Source: Belnapia rosea (GTDB lineage: Bacteria > Pseudomonadota > Alphaproteobacteria > Acetobacterales > Acetobacteraceae). From it: a stretch of 64,000 bases of DNA. The position numbers and the translations under genes were made by a program. The stretch covers positions 1 through 64,000 of the forward strand of contig NZ_FMZX01000016.1 in assembly GCF_900101615.1 (NCBI RefSeq), in the 5' to 3' direction. Shown piece by piece: positions 9,091 to 16,739 of this stretch (its first letter is position 1; every line of letters begins with the position of its first letter). The notes beneath the pieces are model-generated. The model did no database searches. It was not told the DNA's origin and saw nothing but the letters and a program-made list of their open reading frames with translations.

Positions 9091-9483
9091 ATGAAGAGAC
9101 TGGTCGTCGACCTGGACGGAACGCTCACCATCGATGAGCCGGGCGTCCCCTATGAGGCGAAGCGCCCGAACGAGGCGCTGGTCGCCCGGTTGCGCGACTA
9201 CCGCGCGGCCGGGTTCGAGATCGTGGTCGCCACGGCGCGGAACATGCGGACCCATGCCAACAACATAGGCCGCATCAATGCCCGGACCCTGCCGGTGATC
9301 CTCGACTGGCTGACCCGCCACGACATCCCCTTCGACGAGGTGCATGTCGGCAAGCCGTGGTGCGGCACCGAGGGTTTCTACATCGACGACAAGGCGGTGC
9401 GGCCCTCCGAATTCCTGGCCCTCGGCTACGAAGGCGTCCTTGCCCTGCTCGCCCGCGAGGGCCAGTCCGACGGTGGCGCATGA
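9091..9483 (+). CDS. Small HAD-superfamily phosphatase of the capsule-biosynthesis type
   Basis: The 130-residue protein has all four HAD motifs: D7-L-D9-G-T (nucleophile and acid), T48 in ATARN, K88 in VGKPW, and D99-D100 in IDDKAV. Small HAD proteins of this form occur in capsular polysaccharide clusters, where they dephosphorylate a phosphosugar or phosphopolyol intermediate. ATG 9091 is preferred; an in-frame ATG at 9076 would add five residues. Its stop overlaps the start of the fused nucleotidyltransferase/kinase gene (ATGA at 9480-9483), so the two are translationally coupled. The substrate is not readable from sequence. Confidence 0.82.
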   Translation: MKRLVVDLDGTLTIDEPGVPYEAKRPNEALVARLRDYRAAGFEIVVATARNMRTHANNIGRINARTLPVILDWLTRHDIPFDEVHVGKPWCGTEGFYIDDKAVRPSEFLALGYEGVLALLAREGQSDGGA

Positions 9484-11108
9484 GCCGGACCTGCATCATC
9501 GCCTCGGGCGCCTATCCCGACCCGGAGCTCGAGGCCGAATTCGGGCGCATCCCGCCCTCCTTCCTGCCCATCGGCAACCGGCGCCTCTTCGTCCGCCAGC
9601 AGGCGGAGCTGGCCGGCACGGCGGAGCGCATCATCCTCTCGCTGCCCGATGGCTTCGTGCCCGATGCGGTGGACCTCGCCCTGCTCTCCCGCCTCGGGAT
9701 CGAGCTGGTGAACGTGCCCGCCGGCCTCTCGCTCGGCCAGTCGATCGTCTATGTCATCAACGTCACCGCCAGCTCGGTTGGCGAGGTGGCCGTCCTGCAC
9801 GGCGATACGCTGCTGCGCGGCCTCGACTGGTCGGCAGGCGACACCATCAGCGTGGACGATGCGCCGCCGGGCTATCGCTGGGGCTGGGTGCGGGAGGAGG
9901 GTGGCCGGCTGATCGAGGCGAGGCAGGGCAGCACCAAGGGTGACGAGGAGGCCGCGGGCCCGGTGCTCTCCGGCTATTTCTCCTTCGCCGACACCGCCCT
10001 CCTCGTGCAATCGGTGACGCGGCGTGGCGGCGATTTCCTGGCCGGTCTCGGGGAGTATGCCGCGCAACGGCCGCTGCGGACGGTGCGGGCGGCGGAGTGG
10101 CTCGATTTCGGCCATGCCGCCACCTACCACCAGTCCCGCCGGCGGATGACGACGGAGCGGGAGTTCAATCGCCTCGACCCGACGCGCCGCACCATGGTCA
10201 AGTCGGGCAACAACCCCCGCAAGATCGAGGCCGAGGGCCGCTGGTTCGAGGCGCTGCCGCCACCGATGCGCATCCACATGCCGGCCTTCCTCGGCCTCTC
10301 CGTGACGGAGGGGGCGACGCGCTACGCCCTCGAGTACCTGCACCTGCCGACGCTGACCGACCTCTTCGTCTTCGGCCGGCTGCCGCGGCGGCGCTGGGGC
10401 CGCATCTTCGAGGCCTGCGACGAGTTCCTGGCCGCCTGCGCCGCCGAGCCTGCCCCGGCGGAGACGGCCGGGACGACGCGCGCGCTCTATGCCGAGAAGA
10501 CGATGGAGCGGCTCGAGGGCTTCGCCCGCGCGCGCGGCCTCGACCTCACCGCGCCCTGCCGCCTGGGCGGCGCCTGGCTGCCCTCGCTCGAGCGCATGGC
10601 GGCGATGGCGGCCTCGGCCGTGCCGGTGGCGGAAGCGCGGCACCTTACCCTGGTGCATGGCGATTTCTGCTTCAGCAACATCCTCTATGATTCGCGTGCC
10701 GAGCTGGTGCGCGTCATCGACCCGCGCGGGCTCGACAGCCAGGGCGCGCTGACGCCCTTCGGCGATCTCCGCTACGATCTCGGCAAGCTGCACCACTCGG
10801 TGGTGGGGCGGTACGACCATATCGTCGCGGGCTATTACCGGCTGGCCCGGCATGGCGCGCTCGACCTCTCGCTCGACCTGCCGGAGGAGCCCGCGCTGCG
10901 CGCCGTCGAGGAGGAGTTCCTGCCGCGCCGCTTCGCCGGGTTGACGCTGGAGGAGGGCGCGGCGCCTGCGATCTGCGTGCTGCTCTTCCTTTCGATGCTG
11001 CCGCTGCATGCCGATGACCCGGACCGTCAGGACGCCTTCCTCGCCAATGCGATGCGGCTCTTCCTCCGGCTCGACGCCGGGCGGCGCGGCTGGACGCTCG
11101 CGGCATGA
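9480..11108 (+). CDS. Nucleotidyltransferase-like / APH-family kinase fusion
   Basis: A 542-residue two-domain protein. Residues 1-~230 resemble a sugar-phosphate nucleotidyltransferase fold (opening CIIASG strand, LPIGNRRLF at about 29-37, HGDTLL at 107-112), but the glycine-rich GGxGTR loop is not evident. Residues ~250-542 are an aminoglycoside-phosphotransferase-like kinase: catalytic H393-G-D395 followed by N400, then the metal-binding D414 of VIDPRG. This pairs phosphorylation with nucleotide activation in one chain. It overlaps the HAD gene upstream and the next nucleotidyltransferase downstream by 4 bases each. The likely role is making an activated building block for a surface glycan; the sugar or polyol is unknown. 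Confidence 0.78.
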   Translation: MSRTCIIASGAYPDPELEAEFGRIPPSFLPIGNRRLFVRQQAELAGTAERIILSLPDGFVPDAVDLALLSRLGIELVNVPAGLSLGQSIVYVINVTASSVGEVAVLHGDTLLRGLDWSAGDTISVDDAPPGYRWGWVREEGGRLIEARQGSTKGDEEAAGPVLSGYFSFADTALLVQSVTRRGGDFLAGLGEYAAQRPLRTVRAAEWLDFGHAATYHQSRRRMTTEREFNRLDPTRRTMVKSGNNPRKIEAEGRWFEALPPPMRIHMPAFLGLSVTEGATRYALEYLHLPTLTDLFVFGRLPRRRWGRIFEACDEFLAACAAEPAPAETAGTTRALYAEKTMERLEGFARARGLDLTAPCRLGGAWLPSLERMAAMAASAVPVAEARHLTLVHGDFCFSNILYDSRAELVRVIDPRGLDSQGALTPFGDLRYDLGKLHHSVVGRYDHIVAGYYRLARHGALDLSLDLPEEPALRAVEEEFLPRRFAGLTLEEGAAPAICVLLFLSMLPLHADDPDRQDAFLANAMRLFLRLDAGRRGWTLAA

Positions 11109-11860
11109 TCGTCATCCCGATGGCCGGCCTCAGCCGGCGCTTCACCGAAGCCGGGTATGACCGGCCGAAATACATGCTGGAGGCCCATGGACGGAGCCTG
11201 TTCGCCCATGCCGTCGCCAGCTTCGCCGCCTGTTTCGAGAGCCTGCCCTTCCTCTTCATCTACCGCGACGTCGCCGGCACGCCCGACTTCGTCGCCGCCG
11301 AATGCCACCGCCTCGGCATCCGTGACATGCGGGGCGTCGTGCTCGATGCGCCGACTGGCGGCCAGGCGGAGACGGTGGCGCTCGGCCTGCAGCGCGGCAT
11401 GGTCGATGCCGCCGCACCGGTGACGATCTTCAACATCGACACCTTCCGCCCCGGCTTCCATTTCCCCACCGGCTTCGACCCGGCGGCGGTGGATGGCTAT
11501 CTCGAGGTGTTCCGCGGCAGCGGCGCCAACTGGTCCTATGTGCGGCCGGCTGCCCCCGGCTCCGACCGCGTCGCGGAGACAACGGAGAAGGTGCCGATCT
11601 CCGACCTCTGCTGCACCGGCCTCTACCACTTCCGCAGCGCGGGGCAGTATCTCGGCGCCTATGCCGATTTCGCCGGTGGCGGCGCGGCGCGGCTCGGGCT
11701 GAAGGAGCTCTATGTCGCACCCATGTACAACCTGCTGATCGTTGAGGGCGCCGATATCCGCTACGACCTGATCCCGGCCGAGGCGGTGGTGTTCTGCGGA
11801 GTGCCGGCGGAATACGACGCCTTCCTCGCCCGCCGCGACGCCGCCCCGCTGCCGGGCTAG
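11105..11860 (+). CDS. NTP transferase family protein (sugar/polyol-phosphate nucleotidyltransferase)
   Basis: The 251-residue product starts with the classic nucleotidyltransferase signature PMAGLSRRF, with the conserved Lys in YDRPKYML at residue 22, and has a metal-binding FNIDTF strand near 107-112. It lacks the C-terminal beta-helix acetyltransferase domain seen in GlmU-like enzymes, so it is a stand-alone activator. Its ATG overlaps the TGA of the fusion gene (ATGA, 11105-11108), placing it third in a coupled HAD - kinase/nucleotidyltransferase - nucleotidyltransferase run. An enzyme that loads CTP or another NTP onto the product of the upstream kinase is the simplest reading. Confidence 0.82.
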   Translation: MIVIPMAGLSRRFTEAGYDRPKYMLEAHGRSLFAHAVASFAACFESLPFLFIYRDVAGTPDFVAAECHRLGIRDMRGVVLDAPTGGQAETVALGLQRGMVDAAAPVTIFNIDTFRPGFHFPTGFDPAAVDGYLEVFRGSGANWSYVRPAAPGSDRVAETTEKVPISDLCCTGLYHFRSAGQYLGAYADFAGGGAARLGLKELYVAPMYNLLIVEGADIRYDLIPAEAVVFCGVPAEYDAFLARRDAAPLPG

Positions 11861-11962
11861 CGCAGGCTCGCCGAGGGCCGGAACGACGGACGGCATCAAG
11901 CATGCGCCGGCGCCGCCCCTCGCGCCGGCCCTGGCAGCGGCATGCCGATTGCAGCAATCCTT

Positions 11963-11981
11963 GCAACCATCAACCGGTTGC
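11963..11981. promoter_or_regulatory. Overlapping palindromes before a Bug protein gene
   Basis: GCAACC-N7-GGTTGC (11963-11981) overlaps a perfect 10-bp palindrome CAACCGGTTG (11971-11980), and GATTG-CAG-CAATC lies just upstream (11948-11960). The region is less GC-rich than its surroundings and ends directly before the ribosome-binding TGAGGA (11982-11987). An operator for the following gene is plausible. Confidence 0.35.
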
Positions 11982-11991
11982 TGAGGATCGC

Positions 11992-12972
11992 ATGACCATT
12001 GCACGCCGCGCCTGGCTGGGCGCCTTGCCGCTGCTCGCCACGCCCCGATTGCTTCGCGCCCAGTCCGGCCCCTGGCCGAACCGGCCGGTGCGGATGATCA
12101 TCCCCTTCCCGCCCGGCGCCTCGACCGATGCCGTGGGCCGCACCACGGCGGCGGTCATCGGCGCACGCATCGGCCAGCCGGTGGTGGCGGAGAACCGGGG
12201 CGGCGCCGGCGGCAATATCGGCGCCGAGGCCGCGGCGCGGTCCGATCCGGATGGCTACACGCTGCTGATCGCCACGATCAGCGCCACCACCATGGGGCCG
12301 CATCTCTATCCCCGGCTGGGCTACGACCCGCTGAAGGACCTGGTGCCGGTGGCGCGGACCTGCCACACGCCGAACTGCGTCGTCGCCCGCGCCGACCTGC
12401 CGGTGGCGACCTTGAAGGAGGCGCTGGACCTGGCGCGCTCGCGCCCCGGCGGCCTCGTCTATGGCAGCCCAGGCAACGGGACCTCGGGCCATCTCATCGC
12501 CGAATCGCTGAACCGCACCGCGGGCATCAGCATGCAGCACGTGCCCTATCGCGGCACAGGACCGCTGATGACCGATCTGCTGGCCGGGCGGCTCGACCTC
12601 GCCTGCGACAACCTGCCCGCCTATGTGCAGCAGGCGCGCGAGGGCAAGCTGAAGCTGCTCGCCATCACCAGCCCGGAGCGCTGGTATTCCGCGCCGGAGG
12701 TGCCGACGGTGGCGGAGGCGGCCGACCTGCCCGGCTTCTCCGCCATGATCTGGTGGGGCGTCCAGGCGCCGGCCGGCACCCCGGCCCCGATCATCGAGCG
12801 GGTGGCGGCGGCGGTCCTTGAAGGTTTCGCCACGCCCGAGATCCGCGAGCGCCTGCGGAGCTTCAGCATCGAGCCGGCGCCCCAGGGCACCGCCGACTTC
12901 GCCCGCCACCTCGAGGCCGAGTATCAGCGCTGGGGCGAGGTGGTGCGCAGCGCGGGGATCAAGCTGGACTGA
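11992..12972 (+). CDS. Orphan Bug-family (TctC-like) substrate-binding protein
   Basis: A 326-residue periplasmic binding protein. The signal region contains a twin-arginine-like ARRAWLG followed by a hydrophobic stretch ending at LRAQ. The mature part shows the canonical Bug pattern: VRMIIPFPPGASTDAVGR, VVAENRGGAGGNIG, DPDGYTLLIAT, YGSPGNGTSGHL, and HVPYRGTGPLMTDLLAG. ATG 11992 is chosen because TGAGGA precedes it; the longer frame starting at 11902 has no signal peptide. No tctA or tctB is adjacent, as is common for Bug expansions in Burkholderiales and Acetobacteraceae. The ligand is unknown. Confidence 0.92.
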   Translation: MTIARRAWLGALPLLATPRLLRAQSGPWPNRPVRMIIPFPPGASTDAVGRTTAAVIGARIGQPVVAENRGGAGGNIGAEAAARSDPDGYTLLIATISATTMGPHLYPRLGYDPLKDLVPVARTCHTPNCVVARADLPVATLKEALDLARSRPGGLVYGSPGNGTSGHLIAESLNRTAGISMQHVPYRGTGPLMTDLLAGRLDLACDNLPAYVQQAREGKLKLLAITSPERWYSAPEVPTVAEAADLPGFSAMIWWGVQAPAGTPAPIIERVAAAVLEGFATPEIRERLRSFSIEPAPQGTADFARHLEAEYQRWGEVVRSAGIKLD

Positions 12973-13032
12973 GAGCGCGATCGCCGCAGGCTGGAACGGT
13001 CGGAGGCGTGAACCACGCGGCCTGATATCAAG

Positions 13033-13076
13033 CTGGACCCTGATCCGCGGTTACCGGATCGCGGATGAGGGTCTAG
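13033..13076. terminator. Bidirectional hairpin between convergent genes
   Basis: A 17-pair stem with one mismatch and one G-T pair joins 13033-13049 to 13060-13076, with a 10-base loop. It lies between the stop of the Bug gene (12972) and overlaps the stop codon of the opposing hydrolase gene (13073-13075). No T tract follows on either strand, so intrinsic termination is plausible but not certain. Confidence 0.55.
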
Positions 13077-14116
13077 CCGCATTGCCCCGGCCGGCCCTCG
13101 ATGAAATCAAGCAGGCAGGGAGCATAGCGATCGGTGAAGGCGGGGTCGGAGCCGCCACCATGGCCGGCGAGGCCGGTCGGGCGGTCGAGGAAGAGCAGCT
13201 CCTTCACCCGCTGGCCGAAGGCCCGGAAGAGGCGGGCGCGGGCCTCCGGGTCCGGGTCGTACTCATCGCTCTCGAAGGTGGCGACGGCGACCCGGGCGGC
13301 CGGGTTGCGGGCGCGCTCCAGCACCTCGCGCAGCTCCGCCACCGCCCAGCCCCAGGCCGGGCTGCCGCGCGGGCCATGCGCGGCCGGGGCGACGGCCACC
13401 ACGCCATCGACCAGCCCCGGCTCGTCCAGCGCCTGCAGCGCGTTCCAGGCACCGCGCGACTGCCCGCCGACGACCACGCGCTGGTAGCCCTTCGCGCGCA
13501 ATACCCGCAATGCGCCATGCAGCCAGGCGGCGGCGGTCTCGGTCTCGTCCAGTGCCGGGTCGCGGTCGAAGCGCAGCACGTCCCAACCGGCATTGTTGAA
13601 CAGGCGGACATGCGGCTGGGGCTGGCTGCCGCGGCTGTCCTGCCCGCCGGCGGCACGGCCATGCGCCCAGACATAGGCGCCGCGCGCCGTCTCCGGTCCC
13701 TTCCAGAGGAAGCGGCCATCCGGCACCAGCGACCAGCCGGGCCCGCCCTGCACCGGCCGTGCCGGCGCCACCGGCGGCGCGCCTTCCTGTCCCGGCCAGA
13801 CCACGGCGAGGTCCCGCGCATAGACCTGGCAGCCGCCATCGGCGCCGGCCTGGCCGACCCATTGCGCACAGAGAGCAACGGCGCGAGCCTCGGTGGTGGG
13901 AAGGTCAGGCTGTGCGGCAGCCCAGCCCCAGGCGCCGGTCGGGCTGAGAGCGAAGACGCGAGGCGTCCCCTGTTGCAGGAAACGGCCGTAATCGGCGCGG
14001 CCCTCGGCGCCCAGATGCGGCACCGCGGCCACATCCAGGACGGAGGCGGGCTCGGCGGCAGCCGGGGCGGCAAGGGCCAGCGTCAGGGCTAGCCACAAGA
14101 ATGTGTGATATCCCAT
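13073..14116 (-). CDS. Secreted alpha/beta-hydrolase-like protein
   Basis: A 347-residue protein with an N-terminal signal peptide (residues 1-21, ending AAA). The alpha/beta-hydrolase nucleophile elbow is GGQSRG with S220, preceded by the GWDVLRFDRD segment and followed by VAVAPAAHG. A C-terminal GHGGGSDPAF segment near 319-328 may contain the catalytic His. An N-terminal ~110-residue region with paired cysteines (C83, C96) lies before the hydrolase core. The stop overlaps the strong hairpin shared with the convergent Bug gene. Esterase or peptidase activity in the periplasm is possible; the substrate is unknown. Confidence 0.7.
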   Translation of the reverse strand: MGYHTFLWLALTLALAAPAAAEPASVLDVAAVPHLGAEGRADYGRFLQQGTPRVFALSPTGAWGWAAAQPDLPTTEARAVALCAQWVGQAGADGGCQVYARDLAVVWPGQEGAPPVAPARPVQGGPGWSLVPDGRFLWKGPETARGAYVWAHGRAAGGQDSRGSQPQPHVRLFNNAGWDVLRFDRDPALDETETAAAWLHGALRVLRAKGYQRVVVGGQSRGAWNALQALDEPGLVDGVVAVAPAAHGPRGSPAWGWAVAELREVLERARNPAARVAVATFESDEYDPDPEARARLFRAFGQRVKELLFLDRPTGLAGHGGGSDPAFTDRYAPCLLDFIEGRPGQCG

Positions 14117-14178
14117 GAATGTGATGGAAACATGGGAGGCGCGGCGGAATCAACAATTCTTCTCGCAGCTGCGATGGA

Positions 14179-14625
14179 TCAGGGGCGGCGCGGCACCACC
14201 AGATTCGGCAGGATCACCTGCACCGCCTCGCCATCCTGGTTGAAGGTGGTGCAGCGCGCCCGGAGCAGCCCCTGCTGCGGCCTGGAACGGCTCGGCCGCA
14301 CCTCCAGCACCTCGGCCTCGACGCGCAGCACGTCGCCCGGCCGCACCGGGCGCGGCCAGCGCATCTCCTCCATCCCGCCGCCGATGATCCCGCCCACGGG
14401 GCGGAATTCGCTGGCGACCAGCAACTTCATCGTCATCGCCGCGGTGTGCCAGCCGCTGGCGGCCAGCCCGCCGAAGAAGGTGCTGCGCGCCGCCGCGTCA
14501 TCCAGGTGGAAGGGCTGCGGATCGTACTCGCGCGCATAGGCGATGATCGCCTCGGCGGTCACCGTCAGGGTGGGGGAGTGGAAGACCTCGCCCGGCGTGA
14601 AGTCCTCGAGATACCGCTCCTGCAT
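14179..14625 (-). CDS. MaoC family (R)-hydratase-like protein
   Basis: A 148-residue single hot-dog domain with the MaoC catalytic dyad intact: YDPQPFH places Asp at 35 and His at 40, followed by FFGGLAASGWHTAAM. The family hydrates enoyl-CoA substrates or acts on related thioesters. ATG 14625 is preferred because GGGAG lies 8 bases upstream; a GTG at 14634 would leave no room for a ribosome-binding site. It is followed on the opposite side by an MFS gene on the same strand, 21 bases upstream of its start, so the MFS and MaoC genes are likely co-transcribed. Confidence 0.88.
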   Translation of the reverse strand: MQERYLEDFTPGEVFHSPTLTVTAEAIIAYAREYDPQPFHLDDAAARSTFFGGLAASGWHTAAMTMKLLVASEFRPVGGIIGGGMEEMRWPRPVRPGDVLRVEAEVLEVRPSRSRPQQGLLRARCTTFNQDGEAVQVILPNLVVPRRP

Positions 14626-14646
14626 CCGTCCCACTCCCTGCCCACT

Positions 14647-15807
14647 TCAGCCGCGGGGCGAGTTTGCCCTCGCCGCCAGCGCCAGCGCCACCACGCCGCA
14701 GCCCGCCAGGGCGAAGGCACCACGATAATCGATGGCCACCAGTGCCAGGCCGAAGGCCAGCGACCCGGCGCTCTGCCCGAGGAAAAGGGCAAGGGCGAAG
14801 GCGCCGACCGCGGTGCCCCGCGCCTCCGGCAGGGCTTCGGTCGCCCGGGTCTGCAGAACGCCATGGAACATGTAGAAGGCGAGGCCCATCACCACCTGCA
14901 GGGCAGCCACCACCGGCCAGGCCGGCGCCACCGCCAGCAGGCCGAGCGCCACGGCGATGCTGCCGCCGCCGACAATCAGCAGGCCGCGTTCGCCGAACCG
15001 CGCCAGCAGCGGCCGCGCCATGCGGGTATAGGCGAAGGCGCCGAGGCCGAAGCCGGCGACGATCAGCCCCGCCTCCGCCGCGTTGCGGCCGAAGCCCTCG
15101 ATGAGGAAGGAGCCGACGAAGGGGAAGGCGCCGCCGAAGAGCCAGAAGCCGTCGAAGAAGGCGAGGCCCATGAGCCAGCGGCCGGAGGGCTTCCGCAGCA
15201 GGTCGAGATAGGCGCCCATGCCCCGGCCGCCCGTCGCGCCCTCCGGCCGGCGCCAGAGGCTGGCGCCGAGCCGCCAGGCGAGCACGCCGCTCACCGTCAG
15301 CGCCAGCGCGCCGAGCAACAGGAAGGGCAGCCGCCAGTCCACCGCCTCCGCCACCATGCCGGAGACGGGGCCGGCGAGGAGCTGCGCCATCACCATGCCG
15401 GTGAGGAAGCGGCTGATCGCCACCTGGCGTTCGGCATAGGGGACGCTGTCGGCGATATGCGCCATCAGCAGCGGGATGACGGCGCCGGCGAAGCAGCCGC
15501 TCCAGGCGCGCAGCGCGATCAGTCCCGGCAGGCCGGTGGCGAAGGCGCTGGCTACCAGGCCCAGGCCGAAGAGCAGCACCGCCCCGCAGGCGATCCGCAC
15601 CTTGCCAAGCCGGTCGCCGAGCGGCCCGGCGACGAGCTGCACCAGCCCATAGGGCAACACGAAGGCGGCGACCACGGCCGCCGCATGCGCGACGGTCACG
15701 CCGAAGGCCGCGGCGATGGCCGGCAGCAGCGGATCGAGCATCCGCATGCCCGCGCCGGTGGTGAAGCCCGCAAGGGCAAGGAGGGTGATCGGGATGGCGG
15801 GCGGCAT
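14647..15807 (-). CDS. MFS transporter
   Basis: A polytopic carrier of 386 residues with about 12 hydrophobic segments. The MFS motif A is recognisable after the second helix (GPLGDRLGKVR), and a second copy-like motif appears in the C-terminal half (RPLLARFGER). It resembles the drug/metabolite exporter branch. The frame is open from 15846 (TTG), but that upstream part is Arg-rich and non-homologous, so ATG 15807 is used. It reads into the MaoC gene. The substrate cannot be assigned; MFS carriers next to hydratase genes often move small organic acids, but that is only context. Confidence 0.85.
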   Translation of the reverse strand: MPPAIPITLLALAGFTTGAGMRMLDPLLPAIAAAFGVTVAHAAAVVAAFVLPYGLVQLVAGPLGDRLGKVRIACGAVLLFGLGLVASAFATGLPGLIALRAWSGCFAGAVIPLLMAHIADSVPYAERQVAISRFLTGMVMAQLLAGPVSGMVAEAVDWRLPFLLLGALALTVSGVLAWRLGASLWRRPEGATGGRGMGAYLDLLRKPSGRWLMGLAFFDGFWLFGGAFPFVGSFLIEGFGRNAAEAGLIVAGFGLGAFAYTRMARPLLARFGERGLLIVGGGSIAVALGLLAVAPAWPVVAALQVVMGLAFYMFHGVLQTRATEALPEARGTAVGAFALALFLGQSAGSLAFGLALVAIDYRGAFALAGCGVVALALAARANSPRG

Positions 15808-15856
15808 GGGTCCGGCGATAGGGGGCCGCCGGCCGCGCCGCGTCAAGCCAGCCGGG

Positions 15857-16153
15857 CTAGCCGGTCGGGTCGAGCGCTGCCGCCACGGCTTCCTTCCGGT
15901 GCCGCGGCAGCAGCTTCATCACCAGGATGAAGGCCGAGAGTGCGAGGCAGATGCTGTTCGTCAGAATCAGCGGCCACTGCCCGAGCAGCCAGCCATAGGT
16001 CAGCCACAGCGCGAAGCCGACGACGGTGACGCTGTACATGCGGGTGGAGATGGCCTGCGTGTCACGGGTGCGGATCACCTTCCAGGCCTGCGGCAGGAAG
16101 CTCGTGGTCGAGGCAAGGGTGGCCAATCCGCCAATGAGGTGGGCGGCATCCAT
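15857..16153 (-). CDS. SemiSWEET family sugar transporter
   Basis: A 98-residue protein with three membrane helices (about residues 5-22, 40-60, 64-84) and the family's PQ motif at P21-Q22 in SFLPQAWKV. SemiSWEETs work as homodimers that pass sugars such as sucrose or glucose down their gradient. ATG 16153 is chosen because GGAGGG lies 9-14 bases upstream; the frame remains open beyond this without homology. It stands on the minus strand just upstream of the MFS gene (start 15807) and divergent from the MaoC-like gene at 16266. Confidence 0.88.
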   Translation of the reverse strand: MDAAHLIGGLATLASTTSFLPQAWKVIRTRDTQAISTRMYSVTVVGFALWLTYGWLLGQWPLILTNSICLALSAFILVMKLLPRHRKEAVAAALDPTG

Positions 16154-16265
16154 GGAGCAATCCCTCCGGCTGCAGGCATCGCGTCCTAACCGGCGGCCGG
16201 GGTTCCGGGTTCCGTTGACAGCGGCGGCTTTGCCGCCGAGCCTGCAGCCTCGGGAGAAACGAACC

Positions 16266-16739
16266 ATGCCGGATGCACGGGACAAGGCGCCGCTGCTCGG
16301 GCTCGGGCTGGTCTGGCAGCAATTGGCGGTCGGCCAGCGCTTCCGCAGCTTCGGCCGCACCGTCACCGAACACGACCTGATGGGCTTCGTGGCGCTGACC
16401 GGCATGCAGGAGCCGCTCTTCGTCGATGCGACCCATACCGGGGCGCTCGGGCCGCGGCCGGTGCCGGGGGCGCTGACCCATGCGTTGATCGAGGGCCTGC
16501 TGCTGCGGGGCATGGTGCATGGCACCGGCCTCGCCCTGCTCGAGACCCATATCCGCCCGCTGGCGCCGGTGCGCGTCGGCGACACCATCCATGCCGAGGT
16601 CGAGGTCACCGCCATCCGTCCGACCAGCACGGGCGGCCGGGCCGTCGTCGCCTGCGCGGTCCGCGTGCGGAACCAGCGGGACGAGGCGGTGATGGACTAC
16701 GACGTGACCAGGCTGCTCCGGGGAGAAAGCACACCATGA
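16266..16739 (+). CDS. MaoC-fold hot-dog protein lacking the catalytic dyad
   Basis: A 157-residue protein with MaoC-like layout: an N-terminal strand VGQRFRSFGRTVTEHD, then the segment where hydratases carry D...NP.H, then VPGALTHAL and a core of strands VRVGDTIHAEVEV. In place of the catalytic Asp and His this protein has M47 and F52 (TGMQEPLFVD), so hydratase activity by the normal mechanism looks unlikely. GGGAG precedes ATG 16266. The stop overlaps the ATG of the downstream Bug gene (ATGA at 16736-16739), which links the two in one operon. It may bind or hydrolyse a thioester, or act as a non-catalytic subunit. Confidence 0.75.
   Translation: MPDARDKAPLLGLGLVWQQLAVGQRFRSFGRTVTEHDLMGFVALTGMQEPLFVDATHTGALGPRPVPGALTHALIEGLLLRGMVHGTGLALLETHIRPLAPVRVGDTIHAEVEVTAIRPTSTGGRAVVACAVRVRNQRDEAVMDYDVTRLLRGESTP

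Noticed and set aside
15841-15846. TTG start for the MFS gene at 15846
   Set aside because: The added residues are Arg-rich without homology, and the same bases read as a TTGACG -35-like element; ATG 15807 begins at the first helix.
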